A program made the position numbers and the translations under genes. From Gracilaria domingensis (lineage: Eukaryota; Rhodophyta; Florideophyceae; Gracilariales; Gracilariaceae): a DNA stretch of 64,000 nucleotides. Below, in pieces: positions 31,725 to 42,602 of the stretch (the first letter of the stretch is position 1; each line of letters starts with the position of its first letter). The stretch is from contig VCMS01000169.1 of NCBI GenBank assembly GCA_022539475.1, positions 1 to 64,000 of the forward strand, read 5' to 3'. The notes beneath the pieces were generated by a model. It made no database searches, had not been told where the DNA came from, and was given only the letters and a program-made list of their open reading frames with translations.

Positions 31725-33632
31725 TCAGCTGGTGACAAGGACTCCTACCACCCGATAATTTTCGGTAACTCCCGAGCGGGCAACCATGCACACAGGTGCA
31801 ATATGACCGGGTCGGTAACAAATATGACAGATGGTCGTCACCGACTTATCGAAAGATCGATTACCATCTGGCCGTCGTTGCGGTTGCGCATTCACCCATC
31901 CTGGGCGTGAGAAACGGCTGCCGTTGGTCGCGTAAGCGAGTGGAGCGGCCTGTACCCGTGGTACTCCCATATAGAGTGCGGGGTCACCTTCCGAAGTCGG
32001 AGTCAACGACGACGGAATGTCAGAAGACCCATACGAGTCGGGAGCACTTCCAACGAAGTGGACGTTATCCAGATCCGGGTTCACGGAGTTTCCACGTTCC
32101 AAGGAAAGAGATGGAGATGACTCGTTGACGAGCAACGCTCTTGAGCGACGGGGTTTCGGCCGGCGCCGAGCACGGAGGACTTCGCCTTCAGCCTGGGCGT
32201 ACTGGACCAATTCCAGATACGTAAGCCTACTTTTCTCTTCGCGATATCACGCCACCGAAGCCTTGATAGAAGGGTCCAACCCATCCACGAACATCGTGAA
32301 TCTCTCCTGAGCGGAGTACACATTTCCACAGCGATGAAACGCTTTGTTCAACCGAGTTGAGTAAACCGCCTCGGTCTCTTCAGTCTTCTGTTTAGTATCT
32401 CGCAGAGCGAGCGTCGCGTTGTGAATCGCGCTTCCTGTTGCATAGGACCTCAGGAGGTATTGGACCGCTTCCGGCCAACAACTGACACCTCCCTCAGATG
32501 CACGGGACGACCCTCGGACCGAGTTAAACTGATCTTCAGCCATCCCTGACAGAAAATAGGGTAAAGCGAGAAACGCTTGCGCCTCGTTCATACCGAGAAT
32601 GTCGGCTTCCTGCACAAAGCGGGCCAGGAAGTCCAATACCAGAATCGGATCTTCGCCATCGAATTTCTTCGTAAAGACGATATTCAGTCTTCTGATGTGA
32701 TCCTTCACCTTGCCGGTGCTTCGCGAGGTGCGACATGATGATGAATCGTCTATTCGGTAATAACGATACGATAACAGCTTCCTGTAGAAGGGACTCGTTG
32801 GTTTCAACTCCTTGAGTCCAAGATGACGTCTACCTTTCTCGCGAGAGCGAATCACTCCTTGAGTGGCATATGTCGCCTTCGACTTCGTTCTGCGGGCTCG
32901 ACTCCCATACCGTTCTCGGTCTTCCTCACTGTCCGAAGAACTGGATGAAGTAGATTTCGCAGAGCGAACGCTAGAATTGGAACTAGACGAATCCAAGTCG
33001 TAACGGAGTTCCTTTTTGGATCGTCGATTTCCGTGATACGGAGACTGGCGTGCCGAGCGCTTAGAGGCTTCTTCCTTAGCATTCTTCGCATCAGATGCGT
33101 TATCCATCCGGATGATCTCTTCGACAGTAGACAACCGAGTGGTTAGGCGATCGATTTCAGCTCGATGCTCCTGAATAGAGGAATAGTAAGCTTGAACAAA
33201 AGCGGCTGGTGCACCCAGACTTTCCAAAATGGAATTCACGTCTTGACGTAAGACACGAATTTCATTGGTCGGATCTCCGATTTCAGCATGGTCAAGCTTC
33301 CGTATGAGATACTGCAGATCCTCGAACAACGAGTTTTGCGCGAGCTGACTGACACGCAGTTGAGACTCGACGTACGAGTATCCAGGAGTTTCAACCACAT
33401 CGTCTGGTCTCTCCGTGGCCGGAGTACCCGTAACGGGCGGAGCTCCTGCCGTAGAAGCGGCCATCGGACCCGACGTGACTGACAAAGCTCTCCGGGGTTC
33501 CGGGACCTGTTCATTGTCAGGCGACCTTGCAGGTACGGAGGCGCGAGAACGCGGAGGTCTAGGCGGAGGCACACCAGCATCCCTGGCCACACCGTTTCGA
33601 GAGTTCGGCGCGGGGGCGCCATACCGGGCCAC
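31725..33632 (-). pseudogene. Gag with CCHC zinc knuckle (element 2)
   Basis: 33632 is an ATG (MARYGAPAPNSRNGVARDAG). Pro/Arg/Ala-rich start, helical part (LRVSQLAQNSLFEDLQYLIRK), a Ser/Lys-rich basic stretch, then the Gag core FDGEDPILVLDFLARF and YLLRSYATGSAIHNATLALR, end near 32247. The next frame (31725-32210) holds the knuckle CHICYRPGHIAPVC (C-x2-C-x4-H-x4-C), which binds the genomic RNA. The change of frame near 32230 is either decay or a programmed shift; one copy cannot tell. Gag forms the virus-like particle in the cytoplasm. Confidence 0.88.
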
Positions 33633-33819
33633 GGTGTACCGAACTGCGGTAAGATCAGATTAACAACGAGAGGTCTCGATACTCCAAAGAGTAAGTAACG
33701 AACAACAAATAAAACACTCTAGACAGTCCACTGTTCCACAGTAGCTTCCCAAAAACCAATTTATCACTAATTGTGAGACTCCTCGACAAGAACGAGAACG
33801 AAAGAAAGAATCCAACCCG
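33633..33819 (-). other. 5' leader of element 2
   Basis: Untranslated leader between primer-binding site and gag ATG. It resembles the leader remnant at 17460-17567. Confidence 0.6.
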
Positions 33820-33837
33820 TTCTAGGTCGGGAGACCA
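33820..33837 (-). promoter_or_regulatory. tRNA primer-binding site of element 2
   Basis: On the minus strand TGGTCTCCCGACCTAGAA starts two bases after the 5' LTR. It begins with TGG, complementary to a tRNA CCA end. The same 18 bases occur at 17568-17585, so it is a lineage trait. I could not match it to a specific tRNA. Confidence 0.8.
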
Positions 33838-33839
33838 CT

Positions 33840-34819
33840 TGTAGAGCAAAACCCCAGCGATGGGATCGTCTCTCAAGGCGTTCGAGTCCTTGCCCTCTAG
33901 ACGAGGTGAACTCAGTGGTGAGCCCTCCCAACACGGATAGTGCGGGTGTAAGACCGCCCGTGGTACGGGATATACCTACGGAGGTTGAGGGGTGAACGGG
34001 CCTGATCCAGGAAGCCGGCGAGAAGTGACGGAATGGTCGGAAGGAAAGGTACCGTAGAGCGGTGTAAGCCCTAGACAAAAGGGGAAAAAGAAGGGAAAAC
34101 CAAGGGAGGAAAGGAGAGGAATCCCGCGGCGGGACGTGCGGCAAGCGGCAACAGACCCGGAGCGGGGAAACGACAATGTGTATTAAGCCCACGCGGCACA
34201 ACTCTATACAGAGACGGAAACGCTACTAATTGTGGTAAAAGCAGTACAACTGCACAGTAAAAGAAACAGAAATTCCGAAGACACGGAATAAATAAGCCCG
34301 AGGGCAAGGCCACAATGGTCAGTATTGCCTGAGTGATCCCGAGGGATGAATTCAGTCCGTACCGTAAGCGGTGACCCTCCTAAAGGAGTTGTGCACTTCG
34401 CGCAGGCGAACGTGGTCCAGGGCCGGACTCGGTTACCCTTTACTGAAGGAGGAGGTGACCGGGAGGTCACCTCTTATATCGTAACCGATAAATTAGCTAA
34501 ACTAAATTAAATAATCTAATGCACACCTAAGCAGGTCCACAAACGTGGTGCACGTGACAACCCGCGGCAGCGGCCAGTAAAATATCCGACAATCATACAA
34601 GAAATGTGTGAACACACCCATTCCTACACACGCGTACACGCGACCAAGACTCATCTCCGCCACGTCATGGGCGACCCCTCAGGGTGCCATAACTCAATAC
34701 TGCCAAAACGTAACCCATCCGTGGGCCAATACTCATACCTTCCGAGTACCCGGAATCATCCCTACCAGGGGTTTATGAAATTCTTCCCCGTATACCGGGC
34801 GAGCACGTTATGCTCTACA
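33840..34819 (-). repeat. 5' LTR of element 2
   Basis: 980 bp, direct copy of 22756-23726 with scattered substitutions and small indels; ends TGTAGAGCA / TGCTCTACA. It should contain the promoter for the minus-strand transcript. Confidence 0.93.
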
Positions 34820-36012
34820 CGGAGTCAGAATTAACACTTGCTTGGTGCGTTTACTTGCCTAGTGTGGGTCGAGCTCACCTACCTAAGTAGGGTGGCCGAC
34901 CCCACTGTCATGGTGAAAATTAGTAGAATATTCTAAATATCTAAAACGTTAGAAATTATACTAGTTATGTCTATGAATGAACGTGACAAGCACTACATGT
35001 CTGCGAAAAATCCAGCAAAGCTGTGTAAACGACCGGGACCAATTTCCATTGTGATCATTCCCAAGTAATTGGCGAATCCGCGTACAACTCATAAAGAGCT
35101 ACACTTCACCTCCGTACCGGAGCGATTAGTATGAATCTCATAAGCCGAATAGTTCCGCGAAACGCGTTGCTCTACAAAATGTTTTAATTGCTTACCTTTA
35201 TTGTATGCAGATATAAATGTAACTACCATTCTATCAAAAGTTTGAAACCTACAGATTTTTACTATTTATCTCGTACCTCATTATGTCATTTTTACTAAAA
35301 TAATAGAATATTATATTTTCATTCTTTTTTGTAAACGTGGTAGCATTTAGCAGATTACGATTTAAAATACTATGTTTCTATACAAAAAGAAAATTAAATT
35401 TTGTTATGATTATACATGAGCTGTAATATTATCTTATCGTCGAATTGTAATGTATAGAATTTTTCTTTAGAAAGAGTAGTTGAGATGAGACAATGAAATT
35501 CAAAATTGAAAGCAGTCAAATAATGTCAAGCAAGTTTCCTGTCCTAATTTTGTTATTTATATCATTGTTTTTGTTTTGGTCTGCATGTGGGCTTTGTTTT
35601 TCTATGCACTAGAAATTTGTTTTAAGTAAGCAAATACGGAAGTTTGAACATTGACTTGAAATGTTATGTGCATAGCAATGATTAGATCTAGAAGTAAAAG
35701 AAGTTTTGTCAAAGTATGAAGTAAGTGGGAAACTTGTGGGAATAGAACCAGATGTAGAGCAAACGATTAGATGAATTTCAAGAATGATATCAAGAGATAT
35801 TTGCTTTTAAGCAGTGATTACAATACAGTTTCATAAATCACAAAGTTCCCTTGCCTAACGTAGAAAGGGCCCCACTACTGTAATGATAGAGCCACAGCAT
35901 TTGCCTGAAAACAGTCAATTGACAAAGAGGGTTTTGAATTTGAAAGTAGTTCAGATTTATTAAATTATTTATATTTTGGGTGCAGATTACAGACAAAGTT
36001 TAACTGTACTAC
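34820..36012. other. AT-rich intergenic region
   Basis: No open frame of note. Composition shifts to clearly AT-rich right after the LTR. The missing N-terminal half of the Harbinger-like transposase, expected here if element 2 had simply inserted, is not visible. Confidence 0.5.
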
Positions 36013-36699
36013 CAGGCCCGTATTTTCGACTCCACGACTACGCCAGATATTGTAATGACTATGACTACATGACTACAACAATTCTGTAGTAGTCACTTAA
36101 AATAGTCATAGACTTTCTCCTGGTCTTTCACTGATACATAAGACAACCTGCACGCACCATGACATGATCTATAGAAATAAAAGCTCTGCAGAGCAAACAA
36201 TTAGACCCGTCGCCGACTACAACATAGATACATGTAACAGAGTTAATCTTTGCCGACTTTTTCAAGTTTTACTTAGTTAGCCCAGTTCCACTGAATGGGG
36301 TAGCAAGAGCTGCATTATCTGCCCAGGCTTCTTCTGCTTTCTCTGAAAGGCTTTTCAGTGATTCAGGTTGCCTCGAAGGCAATCAAAGGCAATCACTACT
36401 CTCCGGAACCCTAGAAATGACGGAGACTATCCACTTTTGTTCATTCTGAGACACAAAGGCATAGGGTATCACAGCAAACTTTGATGCATCTTAGAGCTAC
36501 AGCATTTCGCTGGACAGTCATTAAAGTAGCTCGCAAAATTTTGGAGAGCTCTCTGTCCGAAACTGAGTAAAGTACCATTGACCTTTGTCTCGATGCTTCT
36601 TGTGACTACTTTTCGACTACAAGAGGGTGACTACAGCCAAATTAGCATGACTACTTGACTTCCTAGCCGGTCAATATCGTAGTCGAAAATACGGCCCTG
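36013..36699. mobile_element. Non-autonomous hAT-like element
   Basis: 687 bp with terminal inverted repeats starting CAGGCCCGTATTTTCGACT (right end complement: CAGGGCCGTATTTTCGACT). Flanks TGTACTAC (36005-36012) and GGTACTAC (36700-36707) fit an 8-bp target duplication with one mismatch, as expected for hAT. GACTAC or its complement recurs near both ends, like the subterminal sites bound by hAT transposases. It encodes no protein. Confidence 0.75.
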
Positions 36700-36707
36700 G
36701 GTACTAC

Positions 36708-37144
36708 TGAGTTTGGGTATAGGGTACATTTGATATCGTATATCCTTTTTGGAGGCGTATCAGGATATGGTGCGCCATGGCGCCAACACCATAACATGGT
36801 CACGTGTCACTCATTTCCAACGGCGCGTTTCCCGGTTCCTAGAACCACAGCCACTTCTCCCGATGATTTGGGTACACCTACAGTAATACCTCGAAAAGCA
36901 TATCTACCAGGTAGTGAGAACTTATCATCGGCCTAGCAATCAGATCAGGTTGTAGCGATGAGAAGAACAACATCAGACTGATCCGGGTTTGTGGCACGAA
37001 ATGAAGACAATTTATGAAACTACAGTACCCTTGATATATATATCTTGATTCAACTTCAGGTCAGGACAATGACTGTGTAGTACAGTCTTGATCATCACAT
37101 GATGTACAGTGCTCCAAGAAGTGCAGCCCATGGAGTTCTCATCA
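36708..37144. other. Intergenic, no gene seen
   Basis: 3' flank of the hydrolase gene. A TATATATATC stretch lies near 37035. No other feature recognised. Confidence 0.45.
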
Positions 37145-38350
37145 TTAGGTAATTGTCAAAGTCTCGACTCGGGGGTAAGCCCCAGGCATGCTTGTCAGTA
37201 TCTTTTCGTCGCGACCTTTGGAAAAGACAAGGTAGCTACGGCTAACAATTGTGGCGATAGTTGAAATAACCGTGCGCTGAGTCCGATAATCTGTACGGAA
37301 CATAGCCTCAGGAGGTCGAGGAAGAGCGCAGCGAGGTATCATGGTTGCGTTTGTGAAATCGTTTGGTCCGTGGTGGTTGGCTTCTGAAATGAGAGCTTCG
37401 ACTAGGTTTCCGTTTGGCTGCAGAATGGCCTCGGTGTCAGTAACGTCAAACTGAGAATCCAGGACTGAGATAAACAAGTCGGACGGAATCGGGAATTTGA
37501 ATGGCGTGAAGATGGGTCTGTTGATTGAAAATGTAGATAGTGCAATGGTTAGTATGAAAAATGAAGCTACTTCCGTACCGGTGTCGGTATGACGATGAGG
37601 AATTCAATTGGAGTTTTCACTTACAATCCTTCATATAAGGCTAATCCGACTATGCGGGCCGGGGGTGGTAGAGGAGCAACTTGTTCACACAGGAAACTAA
37701 AGGGAGACAAGTCCAGTGGATTGAAAGTCGCACATTGTCCTGATACAAAGAAGAACGCAGCACTTCCGCCGATGCTATGTCCAAATACAACGGTACGGTC
37801 CACAATGATTTTACGCAGAAGCCAGTGCGACTGTGCATCACGGGACACATAGGTGAGGAAGCTGGTTCACAAGTGTTGAAGAGAGACACTGTTAGTTGTG
37901 CCAAGTAGGACATGAAAAAAACAAGAGGATTACTGCTTACCTTGAAATAAGAGCAGCAGATGGAAACTGTCCATTGGCTGGGCACGGCGGTTTTAAGGTC
38001 GAGGTGAAGTTGAGGTGAGCTAGTATTTCCGGGTGTGTGAGAGTTGCTGGCGGTGGACGTTGGTCATACTGAGGGATAGCCACAATGAAACCTCGGTAAG
38101 CAAGAGCAGATGACAGAAGTTCATAGTCGGAGGCGAGAATGAGTCCACCTGGGAGAATGATAATTAGGGGCCTGTTGCGAACTGGTGTGCGGGCATACAG
38201 CGTGAACGGCACTGTCGTTTTGCGGGTGGTGTTTTCATTCAAGTCGAATAATTGATGTGGCACGTGAACTGTCTTCGTTATGATGTGCGTACCAGTGGTC
38301 GAAACAAACCAACACAGGAAGACAAGAAGGAAGGAGAAGTTGGGACACAT
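37145..38350 (-). CDS. Secreted alpha/beta-hydrolase, three exons
   Basis: Exons 38350-37941, 37861-37625 and 37517-37145; introns 79 nt (GTAAGC...CCAG) and 107 nt (GTAAGT...ACAG). The joined frame is open: 1020 nt, 339 residues. N-terminus MCPNFSFLLVFLCWFVSTTG is a signal peptide; an upstream in-frame Met exists at 38452 but would bury it. LIIILPGG supplies the oxyanion region, YRGFIVAIPQYDQRPPP the next strand, VVFGHSIGGSAAFFF the nucleophile elbow (Ser166), SVLDSQFDV a likely acid, and SEANHHGPNDF the likely catalytic His. It resembles chlorophyllase/PAF-acetylhydrolase-like esterases. Substrate unknown; acts outside the cell or in the secretory path or a plastid reached through it. No breaks seen. 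Confidence 0.82.
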
Positions 38351-38548
38351 GTTGCAAATGAGTTTGGACGATGGTCGAACGAGCTTGTAACTGCATGCAC
38401 GCGGATATTCGTCAAGCTCATTGTTCTTCAACGCGAGAGCATGAGTGACCACGAACGGAAAGATACAACGTGAATTTCACATGACGTGCACACAGGAAAG
38501 CATTTCCTTTTTTGCGACTTCATTGGCCGGAGCACAAGACGAATACAA

Positions 38549-38897
38549 GAGTAAGACATATGTGTAACTACGGTAGAAGAAAGGAAACTACTACTCAGTA
38601 TATCCAAACAAGCGTAGTGTAACTTCTCGCATATGCAGTGTGCCGTGCGATTATCTTGATTCAAGATGTATTAGGCACGATGTTTTTCCTCGCAGATGAT
38701 CCAATCCGGGCATGCACTACCTTCAGTTACAGAGAGTAAGACATATGTGTAACAACGGTAGATATAAGAAAACGAACTAGTGTAACATCTCGCACCTGCA
38801 GTGTGCCGTGCTATCATCTTGATTCAACATGTATGAGGCACGGCGTTGTTCCCTCGCAGATGATCCAGTCCGGGCATGCGCTAGCTTCAGTTACAGA
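38549..38897. repeat. Diverged tandem duplication
   Basis: Unit 1 (38549-38733) and unit 2 (38734-38897) share GAGTAAGACATATGTGTAAC at the start, TGCAGTGTGCCGTG in the middle and CTTCAGTTACAGA at the end. Unit 2 has lost about 20 bases. It stands upstream of the hydrolase gene (minus strand), so it could hold duplicated promoter sequence. Confidence 0.8.
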
Positions 38898-39223
38898 AAC
38901 ATCTATTGGCGAGGGCATGGGTGCACTCGTTAGATCGGGGATGTATCCGCCTTCTGGGATGTTTCCCGTCTTCACATGTGCACGTGTTGGGCGCGCTACG
39001 AGTGGCAAATTGGAAGAAGAACACTTGCCTGTTCAACCGTCTTTTTCGTCGCTCTCAAAGAGAGAAGGTCTGGCAAGCTCTTGACGCAACAGAGTGCTGG
39101 TGGAGAAAACATAACATAGCTCGACTTTCGGTTCGATTGACAATCTAGAAACTAGCCAGAATCAAAGAAGCGTGAGTGATAATTAAAATAGTTTAAATAC
39201 ATTGAGATCGCCCCTTCGTTGCC

Positions 39224-39343
39224 ACATTCGGCCACATCAAGTTGACATGCGCCGCATCCCATCCCGAACTGCGAAGCTAAGCCACTTTGAGCTGGGCTAG
39301 TACTGACATGAGGGATCGGTCTGGAATCCCCAGTGCCGAATGT
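39224..39343 (+). rRNA. 5S ribosomal RNA
   Basis: 120 nt, the usual eukaryotic length. The ends pair as helix I (ACATTCGG with CCGAATGT). Conserved parts: GGCCACATC, CGCATCCCATCCCGAACTG, GAAGCTAAGCC (internal control region) and GGGCTAGTACTGACATGAGG, then GGAATCCCCAGTGCCG. TTTTGTTTTC right after the 3' end is an RNA polymerase III terminator. A single copy stands alone among non-ribosomal sequence; no 5S tandem array is present here. Confidence 0.93.
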
Positions 39344-40169
39344 TTTGTTTTCTTCCACAATATTATTGTTGGTAGATTCCAATGCCAAGAAGAAAGGAAG
39401 GTCGACCTTCTAGCTGTTGAAGTTTGAAGTTTCAACCTTGCACATTGAACACAACCGACTAATAACATTAAGCATTGTTCGCGAATGAACCGGTCCTTGC
39501 TTTCAACCCAGATGGAGGAAAGGTTGTAAGACAACATCCCAACATCCCGTCAATGCAAAAAAGAGAAAGAAGACCGGGTTCATGAATTCCAGACAAACTG
39601 CATGCATGAAAAGTAAAAAACAGCGTAGGTGATCATCTTGCAAGGGCGACGTCAACCTAAGAAAAGCAATATGATGATAACTGATTGTAAAATGATCCAT
39701 TCCTAGAACGTGACATCTGTTTCTAGAGACAATAAGCTTAGTGTAACATAACTGCGTACGATTGTAAAGTTTGTAAACAAAGAAGATATTGCCTAAGACA
39801 TTCACAAATACTTCTTCCGTATTATTGAGGAAGGTTGTACGCTGTCCCACTCTACTCAGGACAACATATCAAAAGAAGAATACGAAGACATGCATCGGAT
39901 ATTAGGGCCATGAATGCAGTGTGTGGGGCCCGTTTGAGACATGTGCAAAATTCAGTGCTGTTGATAAGGCCATCCAGACTTGCTACAAGACATCAATGAA
40001 TTCAATGGTTGGTCGGTTGATGCTCCTTTTCGAAACTTTTCAACGGCAGGGTAGGCGCGAGTTTCTGTTTCATTTAAGTTAAAGGTTTCGAATGAAACAG
40101 AAGACTTAAGAGAGAGAGATTGTCTGTAAACAAATCCAGGAAAGAACAAGTAGACGTTTGTTTCAAGGA
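39344..40169. other. Intergenic, no gene seen
   Basis: Begins with the pol III T-run. Only short frames without protein-like character. No repeats recognised. Confidence 0.45.
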
Positions 40170-40706
40170 ATGGAAATGGATACGAAAGCTGAATTCTTTC
40201 AGTTGATCACTATTTTTCTTTCGTTCGCTTTCGATCCCGTTTTTGCAAGAATAACGGCGAGCAATAAACAAGTTCAAGCATGGGTGGTTGAGAACGCAAA
40301 CACACTTACATGTCTCATCTTCCTTGTTATATTGACAGTAATATTGTTCTGGTCTCGGAGTGCAAGATTGTTGGTGACATCTTTTCTAGACATCCCGGAA
40401 TATCTAGTTTTGCTTTGTAACTGGATTCTATTTGGAATATCAATTGGATTGAGTGATTCTGTTCATGTCGTGCAGTACCTTGGCTTAGTAGAGATTACAA
40501 ATGATGGCTATGTACCGGTTAAGTCTCCGGAAAAGATAGCTTCTCTGTATGCGAAGTACGGCAGTCCTCCAGACGGTTTCTTTTTCCAACTATCCGCCGT
40601 GATTTCTCTAGTGTTTTTTGCGTTCGCCGCGAATAGTGGCTACCGATGGTTCAAGGGAGAGAACACTCCGAATTATCTCGGGGACAACTACCAATCCATT
40701 GTGTAA
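40170..40706 (+). CDS. Membrane protein, unrecognised family
   Basis: 178 residues from ATG 40170 (MEMDTKAEFFQLITIFLSFAF). Four hydrophobic segments are likely: about 9-27 (FQLITIFLSFAFDPVFA), 48-66 (TLTCLIFLVILTVILFW), 76-100 (LDIPEYLVLLCNWILFGISIGL) and 145-162 (FFFQLSAVISLVFFAFAA). A hydrophilic stretch (DGYVPVKSPEKIASLYAKYG) lies between segments 3 and 4. The tail NTPNYLGDNYQSIV is polar. The frame has no breaks and good coding appearance. I do not recognise the family; an additional exon upstream cannot be excluded. Confidence 0.6.
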   Translation: MEMDTKAEFFQLITIFLSFAFDPVFARITASNKQVQAWVVENANTLTCLIFLVILTVILFWSRSARLLVTSFLDIPEYLVLLCNWILFGISIGLSDSVHVVQYLGLVEITNDGYVPVKSPEKIASLYAKYGSPPDGFFFQLSAVISLVFFAFAANSGYRWFKGENTPNYLGDNYQSIV

Positions 40707-41693
40707 ATCAAGACCGCACTGCACAAGCGAACAAAACAAGAACGATCGCAACTTGCCTATCTTTATTGTCGTATATGCATGTGCGCTATTAACACCCCTT
40801 TTGACCTCCCATGTACTATTATCATGGTGCGAAAGAAGCTTTGCACAAGGAACAATGATTTTCCTTCGTCTGCATTACGCTCATAACAACCCAAGTATGA
40901 CGCTCCACGGTTCCTATCGCGAGAAACTGTTGCAATAATAATGAACCATCTTCCGTCAAAGGCGTTGAGCACGAGTTTGCAACGATCAGACTAGGCACAC
41001 ATGTGGAGCAAACGAGTATGGTCTCATTCATTCACCATATGCACTGTCTCTGTTAGAACTTGGACGGATCCAGCTGTTCCAGCAATGTGGTGGCAACCAA
41101 CGAATTGATCTTCGCAACACAGCTTCACAGAACCGACAGCAATCGAAGAAAGCACAACAGAAATCCTCCTAACGGGAAGCGGTTGCTGACAAGGTAGAAG
41201 AATTCACGAGGACAGTCAACGATACGAAAGTAACATCCAAGAAGCCGTACAACGATTGGAAAAGCCAGGATTAGGCCACGGGTTTCGGCTTGTTCGCTCA
41301 TTTTGCAAGTGGGAAACAGGCAGAGAAGATGTGAATGTAATAGGCGCGCGGTACGCTTAACTATTACGACAGTACCTAACGTCGCTATTCGTATCCCGTC
41401 GGTAAGATGCCGTAATTGCAGCTCTTTGGCCCACCTGGGGGTGGTTTAAAACTGATGGGTGCCACCCTGAAGGATGCGGACTTCGCATTGAGGAGTTCGC
41501 CCAGGCAAACGCGCAGTGCTGTCGTAGGGTATTTGGCCAATATGCGCGCTTCGCTTCGCTTCGCTTCGCGAACTGTAATGGGAACTTGCCCTTCGGAAAG
41601 CATACCAAGGGGAGAAGGCTAGGAAGGCTAACATGTGGCCCCTTGGTGAGCCGGCTCAAGTGCCGAAGGATAGCTACCGTCGGTATCCAGCTA
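40707..41693. other. Intergenic
   Basis: No gene supported. 41555-41575 has a short CGCTT tandem (GCTTCGCTTCGCTTCGC). A TACCGTCGGTA site lies at 41675-41685, just before the mariner-like element. Confidence 0.45.
41675..41685. repeat. TACCGTCGGTA palindromic site 1
   Basis: 11-bp odd palindrome, one of five in the right third of the window. Confidence 0.8.
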
Positions 41694-42151
41694 CACCCAG
41701 TGACTGCAATTAATGTGGGTTCAAAAATAGTGTGGTAACAGAATTAATGTGGCCCACATTAAAACAGGTTTTTGGCCTGGTCAAGCTACTTAACTAATTT
41801 TAGAATATTGTCTAATATGATATTCCAATGACTCCGAAAGATATTTTTCAGGCTTCGTTATATGATTAGATGCTAACGCAACTTTTTCTGTAGAAGTTTT
41901 GTGCCATATGAGTAAAAACTATGTTTGTCTTCAAGCTTACTTTCTCCCTATGTATTTTTTTAATTAAATTTAAGCAGCCAGAAGCCCACATTATTTTTGC
42001 CGGTTTTAATTAGTGTGGTCCACATTATTTAAGTTTGAACCTTAAATAATGTGGTACCCAATTTTTTGTGGGCCACATTAATACCAGTTTCCTGCTCCTG
42101 AAAATAGTGTGCGAAAATAATGTAGCCCACATTAATTGCAGTCACTGGGTG
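41694..42151. mobile_element. Non-autonomous mariner-like element (Stowaway-type MITE)
   Basis: 458 bp. Both ends read inward CACCCAGTGACTGCAATTAA, perfect over at least 26 bp, and are flanked by TA on each side (41692-41693, 42152-42153), the target duplication of Tc1/mariner elements. Further inside, AATGTGG/CCACATT repeats recur on both sides. No coding capacity. Confidence 0.88.
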
Positions 42152-42416
42152 TAGAATCGAGATGCCGTTTTTTAGACACACCAACAGTCCCGACTTGCGA
42201 TGGCGTGGACGTAGCCCGATCATCGTCTTAAAAAAACGTCTGGCCTCTCAACGAGCTGCCGGGCTTTTGATCTCTGCAGACAAGCGATAGTCCAGACTTG
42301 CCTCAAGTTTTTGCTTCATATGAGAACGAAGAACGGCCCATCAGCAGTCGTTCGCGTCTCCCTTGTGACTCACTTGATCCCTTCCGAGAAGAATCATCAC
42401 AACTTCACCCAGGAAG

Positions 42417-42602
42417 ATGGGTGCCGGTCTGAGTAAGGATTCATCTGCCTACGCGCAGGATCACAGGCACGGGCAGCTTAAGAAATCGGCGGTCTCCTCT
42501 GGCTCGAGCGGCGTGGTCGACGATAGCGGAGGTGGTGCTCAGAAAAGTGGAGACTGTGGCCGTGGCGAGGGAGGTGGGTGCTTCGGAGCATGCGGGGCAT
42601 AA
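42417..42602 (+). CDS. Small Gly/Ser-rich protein, putative N-myristoylation (MG-LSK family)
   Basis: 61 residues, MGAGLSKDSSAYAQDHRHG, then Ser/Gly-rich sequence ending GGGCFGACGA. The start MGAGLSK fits the N-myristoylation consensus (Gly2, small residue at 6), which would anchor it to membranes. It matches the gene at 44598 at both ends: MGxxLSKxxxAYxxxHR and a C-terminal G-C-F-G. ATG context is AAGATGG. No domain known to me. Confidence 0.55.
   Translation: MGAGLSKDSSAYAQDHRHGQLKKSAVSSGSSGVVDDSGGGAQKSGDCGRGEGGGCFGACGA

Larger units (their letters stand above)
22756..34819 (-). mobile_element. Near-complete chromodomain Ty3/gypsy retrotransposon with antisense ORF (element 2)
   Basis: 12 kb, flanked by two direct LTRs (22756-23726 and 33840-34819) that begin TGTAGAGCA and end in its complement. 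Minus-strand order: 5' LTR, primer-binding site, gag with CCHC knuckle, protease, RT, RNase H, integrase, chromodomain; then an oppositely transcribed ORF, the purine tract and the 3' LTR. Pol is one continuous frame broken only by TGA codons. The five bases outside the LTRs (TATCT left, CGGAG right) do not match, so the copy has probably recombined since insertion. The LTRs differ at scattered sites, so the insertion is not recent. Confidence 0.93.

Noticed and set aside
41357-41659. 100-codon minus frame
   Set aside because: Composition and content look like chance translation; no motif, and parallel frames are equally open.
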